From an uncultured Desulfobacterales bacterium (GTDB taxonomy: Bacteria; Desulfobacterota; Desulfobacteria; Desulfobacterales; JAHEIW01), in contig CAMYLV010000021.1 in assembly GCA_947259495.1 (NCBI GenBank), positions 35,743 through 99,742 on the forward strand: a stretch of 64,000 nt of DNA, written 5' to 3'. Below, piece by piece: positions 27,013 to 34,538 of the stretch. Each line of letters opens with the position of its first letter. Position 1 is the stretch's first letter. The position numbers and the translations under genes are program-made. The notes under the pieces were generated by a model that ran no database searches, was not told the origin of the DNA, and saw nothing but the letters and a program-made list of their open reading frames with translations.

Positions 27013-28302
27013 ATGTATGTAAAGGAAATCAGCGAGATTGAAAATCTGATCCAGAAGCAGGCCCAGTGGCGAAATCGATGCATCAATCTGATTGCCAGCG
27101 AAAACATTGTCAGCCAGCGCGTTCGCGCTCAGGCCGGATCCGATTTCGCGCATCGCTATGCAGAAGGCCACCCGGGCGAACGGTATTACCGGGGCACATC
27201 CTATATCGACGAAATCGAAAATCAACTCACAACGAACTTAAAGATCCTTTTTGCATGCGATCACGCCGAGGTCAGACCCATCAGCGGCACCAATGCCAAT
27301 GAGGCGGTTTTCAGCCGTTTTGTCTGTCCCGGTGATGTGGTAATGGTCAACTCAACGCCGGCCGGCGGACATATCAGTCATCATCGGGAAGGCTCTCTTG
27401 GAAAGTTCACTAAAAATATCATTGATATCCCGCTGACCGCAGACGGGTATCATCTCGATCTGGAAAAAACGATGTACCTGATCGAAAAAGCCAGACCCAA
27501 AATTATCGTCCTGGGCAAAAGCCTGTTTCTATTTCCGGAGCCGGTCCAGGAGCTTTCAGAAGTCTGCCGGCAATACGGTACGCGCATCATGTACGATGCG
27601 GCCCACGTGCTGGGACTCATCGCCGGCAAACAATTCCAGCGGCCCTTAAAAGAGGGTGCCTTTCTGATGACTGCCAGCACCCATAAAACCTATTATGGCA
27701 GCCAACGGGGGCTCATTCTGAGCAATATGGAAGCTGACGACTGGCGCAAAATTGACAGAGGTGCCTTTCCCGGGTCATCGAGTAATCACCACCTGGACAC
27801 GCTGGCCCAGATGGCCATTAGTACTTATGAAATGATGGAATTCAGTGAACAATACGCAGTGGATACCATAAAAAATGCCAAAGCCCTGGCGGCTGCCCTA
27901 GACCGCTTTGGCTTCGATGTTCAGGCCAAGGAATTCGGGTATACTGAAAGCCATCAGGTTGCCGTGAATGTGCGGGATTTTCGCGGGGGTGAACGGGTCT
28001 CCAGAAACCTGGAGATTAACGATATCATTATCAATATGAATATGCTGCCGCATGAGCCGCTCAAGTCACATGATCATCCCGATGGTATTCGAATTGGTGT
28101 CCAGGAAATGACCCGCTTCGGAATGGGTGCGGTAGAAATGGAACACATTGCTGAATTGATAAAGGAGTGCATTATAGACCGCAAACCGGTTAAAGAGGAG
28201 GTAAACCGCTTTCGATCCGAATACCAGCGGGTTAAATACAGCTATGATGAGCCGCAGCCCAGACAGCTAAAGGTACTGGACGGGAAGCGGGTGAAGAGTT
28301 AG
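27013..28302 (+). CDS. Serine hydroxymethyltransferase, archaeal-like type
   Basis: The 429-residue PLP enzyme has SHMT landmarks: NLIASENIVSQRVR, GSDFAHRYAEGHPGERYYRG, DAAHVLGLIAG (Asp195, His198) and the PLP lysine in STHKTYYGSQRG (Lys225). The sequence around the lysine and the lack of the usual bacterial TTTTHKTLRGPRGG form place it nearer archaeal or divergent SHMTs. It should interconvert serine and glycine, but the one-carbon carrier or even the amino acid could differ. ATG 27013 has GGAG upstream and a strong terminator follows. It may feed the glycine made by the glyoxylate block 6-12 kb downstream (inference). Confidence 0.85.
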   Translation: MYVKEISEIENLIQKQAQWRNRCINLIASENIVSQRVRAQAGSDFAHRYAEGHPGERYYRGTSYIDEIENQLTTNLKILFACDHAEVRPISGTNANEAVFSRFVCPGDVVMVNSTPAGGHISHHREGSLGKFTKNIIDIPLTADGYHLDLEKTMYLIEKARPKIIVLGKSLFLFPEPVQELSEVCRQYGTRIMYDAAHVLGLIAGKQFQRPLKEGAFLMTASTHKTYYGSQRGLILSNMEADDWRKIDRGAFPGSSSNHHLDTLAQMAISTYEMMEFSEQYAVDTIKNAKALAAALDRFGFDVQAKEFGYTESHQVAVNVRDFRGGERVSRNLEINDIIINMNMLPHEPLKSHDHPDGIRIGVQEMTRFGMGAVEMEHIAELIKECIIDRKPVKEEVNRFRSEYQRVKYSYDEPQPRQLKVLDGKRVKS

Positions 28303-28349
28303 TCACGGCTTATTACCGACCTCTGGGTGCTCGAGCCTGAAAATAAACA

Positions 28350-28384
28350 AAAAAGGCAGATCCTTAATTGGCTCTGCCTTTTTT
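28350..28384 (+). terminator. Intrinsic terminator of the SHMT gene
   Basis: GGCAGA (28355-28360) pairs with TCTGCC (28373-28378), extended by A/T pairs and followed by six T residues. It lies 48 bases after the SHMT stop. Confidence 0.85.
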
Positions 28385-28855
28385 ACTCATGGCTCCCTGA
28401 ATGCCGTTGTTCTCGTGCGTGGTCATTCGCCTAAGTAGTTTGAAGCCCGCAGGGGAAGATGCACGCACATTCGAGAGGCCAAGAAGATTATGATCGTTTT
28501 TTCTACATAACTATACAAATAGCATGCCAAATTTGATAAAATGTGCCAAATCTATTAATATTTTTAATAATAACGATATATTATGGTGAAAGCGAAGCCA
28601 GGGCGACAAGTAGATTATGAATTTTTATTCACATAGGTGTGTGGAAATATTTACATATTTGCCAATTTTTTGACAGGATCACAGGAGGAGGGTTCCAATT
28701 CGCAACAAGCTAAAGGCGCTTAAGGATAATTGATGATTTCAAAAATACGGGAGAAGGGCGCACCGAGGGCGCTCTTCTCCAGTCGGTCCATCTTCATTAT
28801 ACCCTAATTGAGCGTTAAGAAAATGAAAAACAGGGGCTAAAATTTTAAAATAGCG
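28385..28855. other. Intergenic gap with one GC hairpin, no gene seen
   Basis: The stretch is AT-rich from 28500 to 28680. A hairpin GGAGAAG.GCGC / GCGC.CTTCTCC spans 28750-28780 and may end the minus-strand PA2779-like transcript, although it lacks a long T-run. The word CCCTAATTGAGCGTTAA (28802-28817) recurs at 29284 and 63983. Confidence 0.5.
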
Positions 28856-29263
28856 TTATTTTACAAAAGGAAAAATATCAGTATATCCAGCAATATCCGT
28901 GATTAATAGAACAAGGAAAACAAGAAAAACCACAATCAAAAGCACCGTAAAAAAACTGCTGCCACCGGCGGGGAGTTCTTGCAATTGATCGGCAACCCGG
29001 GTTGCCTCTTCGTCTGTCAGGCTATCAATGCGGTTTTTAGCTTCCTGCAGATCAATACCGTGAGATTTCAGCATTTTTTTGACGTCTTCGCGGGCCAGAA
29101 AGCTTTGCAGATATTGGCGGGCATCTTGGGCGCGCTCGATATCGATTACCGCTTCAGTCCCGACCATGGCTGCCATAGCTGATTGAAAAGGACCGGAGAG
29201 CATGAACATAAAAATAGCCAAAAAAAAGCCGACCGGTTTAACAATGGGGCGGATATTCCTCAT
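28856..29263 (-). CDS. PA2779 family small membrane protein
   Basis: The 135-residue protein has an N-terminal signal or anchor (about 10-31), a helical middle (AREDVKKMLKSHGIDLQEAK and SLTDEEATRVADQLQELPAGG) and a C-terminal transmembrane helix (about 105-125). This matches the PA2779 family, usually encoded beside a PA2778-type C39-like cysteine peptidase. That partner is missing here. ATG 29263 has a consensus AAGGAGGT site. The role is unknown; a link to the missing peptidase is family knowledge. Confidence 0.85.
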   Translation of the reverse strand: MRNIRPIVKPVGFFLAIFMFMLSGPFQSAMAAMVGTEAVIDIERAQDARQYLQSFLAREDVKKMLKSHGIDLQEAKNRIDSLTDEEATRVADQLQELPAGGSSFFTVLLIVVFLVFLVLLITDIAGYTDIFPFVK

Positions 29264-29383
29264 AATCGACCTCCTTAATAAGACCTAAATCGAGCGTTTC
29301 AAATTTTGGTAAAACTGAGGTCTATATAGTGAATCCACGTGAGGTTGTCAAATCTTTTGCTACCTTATCTATTTATAGGGGTT

Positions 29384-29409
29384 GTCAAAAAAACGTTCCG
29401 GTTTTCAGG
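29384..29409 (+). repeat. Hairpin element, left-arm half copy
   Basis: TATAGGGGTTGTC followed by AAAAAAACGTTCCGG matches the left arm of the element; the sequence then diverges. It lies 92 bases before the start of a full long copy in the same orientation. Confidence 0.75.
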
Positions 29410-29500
29410 TTGCCATTTTGATCGCCTTTTGTGCTTTAACCTTTTTATGATATAGATTTGACGTTATCCCAAAAATGCATTTCCTGCGCCTCAGGCGCGT

Positions 29501-29729
29501 TATAGTGGTTGTCAAAAAAACGTTCCTGTATTCCAGCGTTTTTTTCTACAACCACTTATACCCTAATTCCGTAATTGGGTGTTTTTACCCGGGTGCTTAG
29601 CACCCGGTTATACCCGCACCGATTAAGGCATTACCGTGCCTTTGGTTTTTCCGCTGATGGCGGAAAAATCCAAGCCACCCGCTTCGCGGGTGGTCGGTGA
29701 TCCGGAATACTAACATAGAAAGCGGTATC
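29501..29729 (+). repeat. Hairpin element, long form (copy 6)
   Basis: The 229-base copy has left arms GTGGTTGT and ACAACCAC with A7/T7 inside. Then come three hairpins: CCGGGTGC/GCACCCGG (29590-29607), TTTTTCCGC/GCGGAAAAA (29645-29668) and CCACCCGC/GCGGGTGG (29677-29695). The right end reads GAAAGCGGTATC. It fills the divergent gap between the PA2779 and hydrolase genes, ending 28 bases before the hydrolase start. Confidence 0.92.
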
Positions 29730-29756
29730 ACCTGCCTGCGGCGGACAAAAGCATCC

Positions 29757-30785
29757 ATGGGCTTTGTTGCAATGAGAGCTGCATCAATTATCTTGCTCAT
29801 TTTGAGTTTACTTCTACCTGTCGGCAGTTGCTGTTATTCTGATACGGGTGCTGCCAATCTGAGTGCCGGTTTGAATTTTGGCAGCCCGACGCCGGCTTCG
29901 GGCCCTTCTGATGATAAAAACGTAAAAAATAAAGCAGAGAATCTTTCTGTCCGCTGGCACCAACGACAGCCCAATGCAAAACTGAAGGGGGTGGCCCTGG
30001 TTATACATGGTTTGAACGGTCGTCCGGACAAAATGGAGGCCATTATCGAAAAACTGAATGCCCACGGGATTGATTGCCTGAATTTGTCTTTGCGTGGTCA
30101 TGGCAACAATTTTTCTCCAATCAACAATACTGAAAACGAGGCGGCACGCATGGCTGCCTTCAAATCGGTATCATACCCGCTTTGGAAAACCGAATTTTAT
30201 CTGGCATTTCAGCTGGTAAAAAAAAGAAGCCGCTTATTGGGGACGCCCCTGTTTTTTATTGGCTTTTCGATGGGCGGACTGCTGGGGGTCGATCTGCTGG
30301 CATCAAATCCAAATGTCAGCTTTGACAAAATGGTGCTTTTTGCCCCGGTGATTGCAATGCTCAAACGAAATTATCTGATAAAATTTTTAGCACCCTTTCC
30401 GAAACTCGTTGTACCGAGCGTCGGGCATCAGGCCTATCTTGCAAATGACGGCACACCCATGGCGGCCTACAATGCCCTGTTTGAAATGCATGCGCATTTT
30501 GAAGCGAATATGGATTCAATAAAAATAAATGTGCCCACCGTTGTCTTTATCGATGAAGAGGACGAGCTTGTTTCGTTTTCCAGTTTACAAAAAATGGTTA
30601 AAAATCGAAATCTTGATCAATGGAGGATTCATCCGGTCAAAAAAGATGAAGCAACAACTGAGGTTAAGATGCATCACCTTATTATTGATGCGGCATCGGT
30701 CGGAAAAAACATGTGGCAGAAAATCGTGGATGTGACCATCACACATCTTTCAGGCGGGCAGTTCACTGGTACCATCGATGAATAA
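29757..30785 (+). CDS. Alpha/beta hydrolase, probable lipoprotein
   Basis: The protein has an N-terminal hydrophobic leader ending LLPVGSC, a plausible lipobox. The alpha/beta hydrolase core follows: ALVIHGLNGRPDKM (oxyanion region), SLRGHGNN, nucleophile elbow GFSMGG, FIDEEDELV (acid) and a late HHL histidine. It resembles monoacylglycerol lipase/carboxylesterase-type enzymes. Start choice is open: ATG 29757 or ATG 29772, neither with a strong ribosome site; the GTG at 29697 lies inside the repeat and is rejected. An isolated right end of the hairpin element follows the stop. Confidence 0.8.
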   Translation: MGFVAMRAASIILLILSLLLPVGSCCYSDTGAANLSAGLNFGSPTPASGPSDDKNVKNKAENLSVRWHQRQPNAKLKGVALVIHGLNGRPDKMEAIIEKLNAHGIDCLNLSLRGHGNNFSPINNTENEAARMAAFKSVSYPLWKTEFYLAFQLVKKRSRLLGTPLFFIGFSMGGLLGVDLLASNPNVSFDKMVLFAPVIAMLKRNYLIKFLAPFPKLVVPSVGHQAYLANDGTPMAAYNALFEMHAHFEANMDSIKINVPTVVFIDEEDELVSFSSLQKMVKNRNLDQWRIHPVKKDEATTEVKMHHLIIDAASVGKNMWQKIVDVTITHLSGGQFTGTIDE

Positions 30786-30802
30786 GTAGATTTGGAGAAT
30801 CC

Positions 30803-30822
30803 CCATTATGAAAAGCGGTATA
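30803..30822 (+). repeat. Hairpin element, isolated right end
   Basis: CATTATGAAAAGCGGTATA matches the right terminus of the family (18 bases after the hydrolase stop), without the left hairpin. Confidence 0.65.
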
Positions 30823-30863
30823 AAAGCCTCGGGTCAAATTCCGGACAGGGCGTTTTCAATAAA

Positions 30864-31850
30864 TTATTCGCCCATAACTCCAGGCTGCCACAGGTAATAA
30901 AAGCCGGCCTGATAAGATGTCAGAGAGGCGGGAAGATCCAGGGACACAATTGACGGGCCCCGGCCCTCATATTGAGAGGTAGATGTGTTGTAAAGATTAT
31001 CGTCCGGGAACTCGGTGCGGCGATAAACGATCACTTTAGCATTTTCCGGCAGCTCTGCCAGCTTCTTGGCCACTCGGATTGCTTCACTGATATATCCCAC
31101 ACGGTCGATCATTCCTAGCTTTAAGGCATCGTCGGCTAAAAATATTCGGGCAGTTGCTATTTCCTTTAAGCTCTGCGGGTTGATCCGGCGGTGCTCGGCA
31201 ATAAGCTCTAAAAACCTTTCGCCCAGCTGATCAATCATGTTTTGTATAATTCGTTTTTCTTCGTCGGTCGCCTGCCGGAAGGGAGACCCCATGTCCTTGT
31301 TTTTGCCCGTTTTGCTCACTTCAACACCGACACCAATTTTTGCCATCAGCCCGGCCACATCCGGGCGTAAAAACAACACACCCACCGAACCGGTTATCGA
31401 TGTCGGGTGAGCTAAAATATAATCAGCGGGAAGCGATATGTAATAGCCCCCGGAGGCGGCTACATCCATCATAGCAACCACCACTTTTGCCCGGGTCTTT
31501 TGTTTAAATGCGACAATTTCACTATAGAGGATATCACTGGCAGTGGCCGAGCCCCCGGGCGAGTTTATTTTCAAAAGAACGGCCTTTATTTCCGAATCCT
31601 TTTCGGCCTTGCGAAACTGCGCTACAACTTCTTGAACCATGCTCGGCCGTGTCGTCACAAACTGCCGCCGGGGGGCATCTGATATCGTTCCTCTTACGTG
31701 AATAACCAGCACTTTGCCTTTTGCATCTCCCTCGAGCGTAAACTCCCGCAACGGGTCCGCAGCACTAGGAAAAAGTCTGATCCGGGGCGCCTGACAGCTG
31801 ACTAAAAATATCAATACGACTGATACAACCATGACCATAAATTTTCGCAT
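30864..31850 (-). CDS. SppA-like S49 peptidase, lipoprotein form
   Basis: The 328-residue protein has a lipoprotein signal (VVLIFLVSC, Cys near 20) and one S49 domain with KINSPGGSATASD, the serine nucleophile in DVAASGGYYISLPAD and the SITGSVGVLF segment. Short S49 peptidases of this kind degrade signal peptides or membrane-bound fragments. ATG 31850 has AAGGA upstream and gives the lipobox; the 23 extra in-frame codons upstream lie in a repeat. A second, long SppA is at 58516-60363. Confidence 0.87.
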   Translation of the reverse strand: MRKFMVMVVSVVLIFLVSCQAPRIRLFPSAADPLREFTLEGDAKGKVLVIHVRGTISDAPRRQFVTTRPSMVQEVVAQFRKAEKDSEIKAVLLKINSPGGSATASDILYSEIVAFKQKTRAKVVVAMMDVAASGGYYISLPADYILAHPTSITGSVGVLFLRPDVAGLMAKIGVGVEVSKTGKNKDMGSPFRQATDEEKRIIQNMIDQLGERFLELIAEHRRINPQSLKEIATARIFLADDALKLGMIDRVGYISEAIRVAKKLAELPENAKVIVYRRTEFPDDNLYNTSTSQYEGRGPSIVSLDLPASLTSYQAGFYYLWQPGVMGE

Positions 31851-31867
31851 GTTATTTTCCTTTTTCA

Positions 31868-31926
31868 GACAGGATTGACAGGAGTTACTGGTGAAAAAAT
31901 ATGCAGTTGATCCTGTCAATCCTGTC
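31868..31926. repeat. Perfect 16-bp inverted repeat (GACAGGATTGACAGGA)
   Basis: GACAGGATTGACAGGA (31868-31883) and its exact reverse complement (31911-31926) flank a 27-base AT-rich loop directly upstream of the SppA-like start. Each arm itself repeats the word ACAGGA. Confidence 0.8.
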
Positions 31927-32107
31927 CAAATTAATTTTTTTTTACCAGCAAAATATAGGGAACCGCAGAAAGCGTGTCAAGAAACCACCAGGCAGAATAA
32001 ATCCGCCGACCCGGATACTTAAAGCTTGACATGAACCCGCAACCCCATAATAACGCAGATGCCGCAAACAACGAATAGAAGCAATATCAACTAAGGCCGT
32101 CAAGATT

Positions 32108-33343
32108 ATGTCCCGTCGCTGGATCATATTTATACTCGCAACATCGCACTTTTTCCTGTCCCAATTTTATCGGACTTCAACCGCTGTGATTGCTCCAGAG
32201 TTAATTCGCGATCTAGCATTGGACACGGAGGAATTGGGTCTATTGTCTGCCTCCTTTTTTTATGGATTTGCGTTAACCCAAATTCCGATCAGTATACTTC
32301 TGGATAAAATGGGCCCCAGATGGATGATGACCGTTCTTTCATTGATGGGCGTGGTGGGCGCTATTCTATTTTCCATCGCCGATTCATTGGGCTTTGGTTT
32401 AATTGGCCGGGTCCTGCTGGGAATCGGCATGGCCTGCAATTTAATGGGGACATTTAAGCTTTTAACCGAATGGTTTGAACCGCTTGTTTTCGCCACCTTA
32501 TCGGGCTTTGTTGTTTCGATCGGAACGCTCGGGAACATGGTTTCGGCCACACCGCTTGTCATGCTGGTTGAACAAATGGGGTGGCGCAACAGCTTCCAGT
32601 TAATTGCCACTATCAATCTGATTTTAACCCTGACCCTATCTGTGGTTGTGCGCGATCGACCCCCCCGACCCAAAATCCCCTCAGCGGGCGGGGTACCATC
32701 CATCAGCCTGACGCAGGCTTTTTCAAATCTGGGCCTGCTTTTAAAAAACAAAGATTACTGGATCATCTCATTTGCCACTTTTGTACGCTACGGGACTTTT
32801 GCCGCTTTTCAGGCGCTGTGGGCCGGACCGTTTCTCATTGAAGTGATGGGCTATTCTGCAATACGCACCGGTAATCTGATATTGCTGATGAATGTGGGGC
32901 TGATCATCGGAAGCCCGTTGTGGGGGGCGTTGTCGGACAGAGCTTTCAAAACACGCAAGGGGCTTATTGTTTTTTGTCTGCTTATCATGGGCCTGATTTC
33001 GCTGGTACTGGCCACCATAACTCCGAAGACCGGACTGTATGTCGTGGCGCCAATTTTCTTTGCGTTCGGACTGGTTGCATCCGGCGGATTGCTGATGTAT
33101 CCGCATATTAAAGATCTCATGCCGCAAAAAATGGCAGGGGCCGCCATGACCGGCATCAATTTTTTTAACATGCTGGGCCCGGCGGTATTTCTCCAGGGTC
33201 TGGGCGTTTTAATGCAGCACCTTTATCCGGATGCGTCGCGCGGACCGACTGCATTTGATGCGGCGTTTTTAGTATGCATGGTGTGTCTGGCGGGAGCCAC
33301 CACGCTTTATCTTTTCACCGCCGGAAAAAGGAAAGCCACTTAA
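32108..33343 (+). CDS. MFS transporter
   Basis: The 411-residue protein has about 12 hydrophobic helices and MFS signatures (LLDKMGPRWMM after helix 2, RVLLGIGMACN in helix 4, SDRAFKTRKG in the central loop). It resembles anion:cation symporters and organic-acid MFS carriers. The convergent DapA-like gene overlaps its stop by four bases and belongs to the glyoxylate block, so an organic acid or hydroxy acid is a possible substrate (inference). Confidence 0.88.
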   Translation: MSRRWIIFILATSHFFLSQFYRTSTAVIAPELIRDLALDTEELGLLSASFFYGFALTQIPISILLDKMGPRWMMTVLSLMGVVGAILFSIADSLGFGLIGRVLLGIGMACNLMGTFKLLTEWFEPLVFATLSGFVVSIGTLGNMVSATPLVMLVEQMGWRNSFQLIATINLILTLTLSVVVRDRPPRPKIPSAGGVPSISLTQAFSNLGLLLKNKDYWIISFATFVRYGTFAAFQALWAGPFLIEVMGYSAIRTGNLILLMNVGLIIGSPLWGALSDRAFKTRKGLIVFCLLIMGLISLVLATITPKTGLYVVAPIFFAFGLVASGGLLMYPHIKDLMPQKMAGAAMTGINFFNMLGPAVFLQGLGVLMQHLYPDASRGPTAFDAAFLVCMVCLAGATTLYLFTAGKRKAT

Positions 33344-34233
33344 GGTAATAAGTCAGCTTTTTTTAGAATGGCTTCAATCTCGGATCTTTCCCGGTCGGAG
33401 GAAGGCATCAGGGGCAAACGGGGGTCACCACCGAAATAGCCGCGCATATCCAGGGCCGCCTTTAATCCCGGCACACCATACACGGCAGTGACCGCCTGGT
33501 TGACCGGAATCATTTTAAGCTGCAGCTCCCGGGCTGCCTCCAGATCACCCGTTTTGACCAAATCCAAAATCGCCACGCACTGTTTCGGCGCTACATTGGC
33601 CAGAGCATTGATTCCGCCCACACAACCGATGGTCAGTCCGCTGAACAATACGCCGGCCGTTCCCACCATCACATTAAAGTCTTTGGCAACCGCATTTAAG
33701 ATTTCCCCGAGCTGAATAACATTGCCGGAACTGTCCTTAAGACCGATGACATTGGGGTGTTCGGAGAGGCGGGTGACCAAATTGGCCGCCATGTTAATGT
33801 GGGTAAACTTGGGTACATTGTATAATAAAATCGGAAGCGGTGATTCATCAGCGACTGCCGAATAATGCTTTACCAGTGCAGCTTCGTTCATTCGGCCGCC
33901 ATAATAGTGGGGCGTGACCACCAATGCGGCATGCGCACCCAGTTTGGCACAGTCTTTGGTGAGCCTTAATGTCTCAGCAGTGGATTCACAACCGGTTCCG
34001 GCGATGACCAGCATCTCTTTTGACGCTGACTGAACAACCGTATCGACAACCGTTCGCTTTTCTTCTTCAGAGAGGGAGACATATTCGCCGTTAGACCCCA
34101 GCACCACAAATCCTTTCAGGCCGGCACGGTTCCAGCGTTCGACATTGGATGCCAGTTTGTCGTAAGCAACCTTTCCGTTGATGAACGGGGTGGTAATCGG
34201 GGGAAATATGCCGTGCAGATCAATCTTCACCAT
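33340..34233 (-). CDS. Dihydrodipicolinate synthase (DapA) family lyase
   Basis: The 297-residue TIM-barrel aldolase has VLGSNGEYVSLSEEEK, the tyrosine in ILLYNVPKFTHI and the Schiff-base lysine in VIGLKDSSGN. These are the DapA/N-acetylneuraminate lyase family marks. The GSNGEY motif replaces the DapA GTTGE, so 4-hydroxy-2-oxoglutarate aldolase (HOGA-like, yielding glyoxylate and pyruvate) or another keto-acid lyase is plausible, which would fit the neighbouring glyoxylate genes. ATG 34233 has AAGGA; the longer in-frame start at 34269 is not needed. Confidence 0.85.
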   Translation of the reverse strand: MVKIDLHGIFPPITTPFINGKVAYDKLASNVERWNRAGLKGFVVLGSNGEYVSLSEEEKRTVVDTVVQSASKEMLVIAGTGCESTAETLRLTKDCAKLGAHAALVVTPHYYGGRMNEAALVKHYSAVADESPLPILLYNVPKFTHINMAANLVTRLSEHPNVIGLKDSSGNVIQLGEILNAVAKDFNVMVGTAGVLFSGLTIGCVGGINALANVAPKQCVAILDLVKTGDLEAARELQLKMIPVNQAVTAVYGVPGLKAALDMRGYFGGDPRLPLMPSSDRERSEIEAILKKADLLP

Positions 34234-34257
34234 TTTCTTTTTCCTTTTAATTAAATT

Positions 34258-34538
34258 AACCGCAGACACACGCAGACTGACGCGGACTATTTAACCGAGC
34301 GACCTGCTCGGCTAAACAATGTCATCCCGCTCCGCGGGAAATAATTTTTATATATGGATTGTAATGTCAATATGTATTTAAGGGTACGGCTCGGTTTAAA
34401 GAAACCATTAAAACTGTTTGCCCGCAGGGCATGCAGTTTTGCCTTGGCCAGCTTGTCCCGCGGAAGGCGAAGCCTTATCGCGGGGTCGGCCAAGGCAATA
34501 ATACTGTCTGCGCATGTCTGCGTGAGTCTGCGGTTAAA
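34258..34538. repeat. Composite hairpin region bounded by inverted CGCAGAC phrases
   Basis: Arms made of the word CGCAGAC (34258-34286) and its complement GTCTGCG (34505-34533) enclose several hairpins. These are ACCGAGC/GCTCGG (about 34293-34313), TCCCGC/GCGGGA (34324-34338), and a nested structure at 34441-34496 with GCCTTGGCC/GGCCAAGGC outside, CCCGCG/CGCGGG inside and AAGGC/GCCTT at the tip. It fills the 300-base gap between the DapA-like and GlcF genes. No open frame is credible. Confidence 0.75.

Noticed and set aside
29697..29756. GTG start of the alpha/beta hydrolase at 29697
   Set aside because: It lies inside the right end of hairpin element copy 6 and adds 20 residues without homology; the leader fits ATG 29757 or 29772.
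32260..32751. A 163-codon minus-strand frame inside the MFS gene
   Set aside because: Antisense shadow of a transporter with clear MFS motifs; composition is not protein-like.
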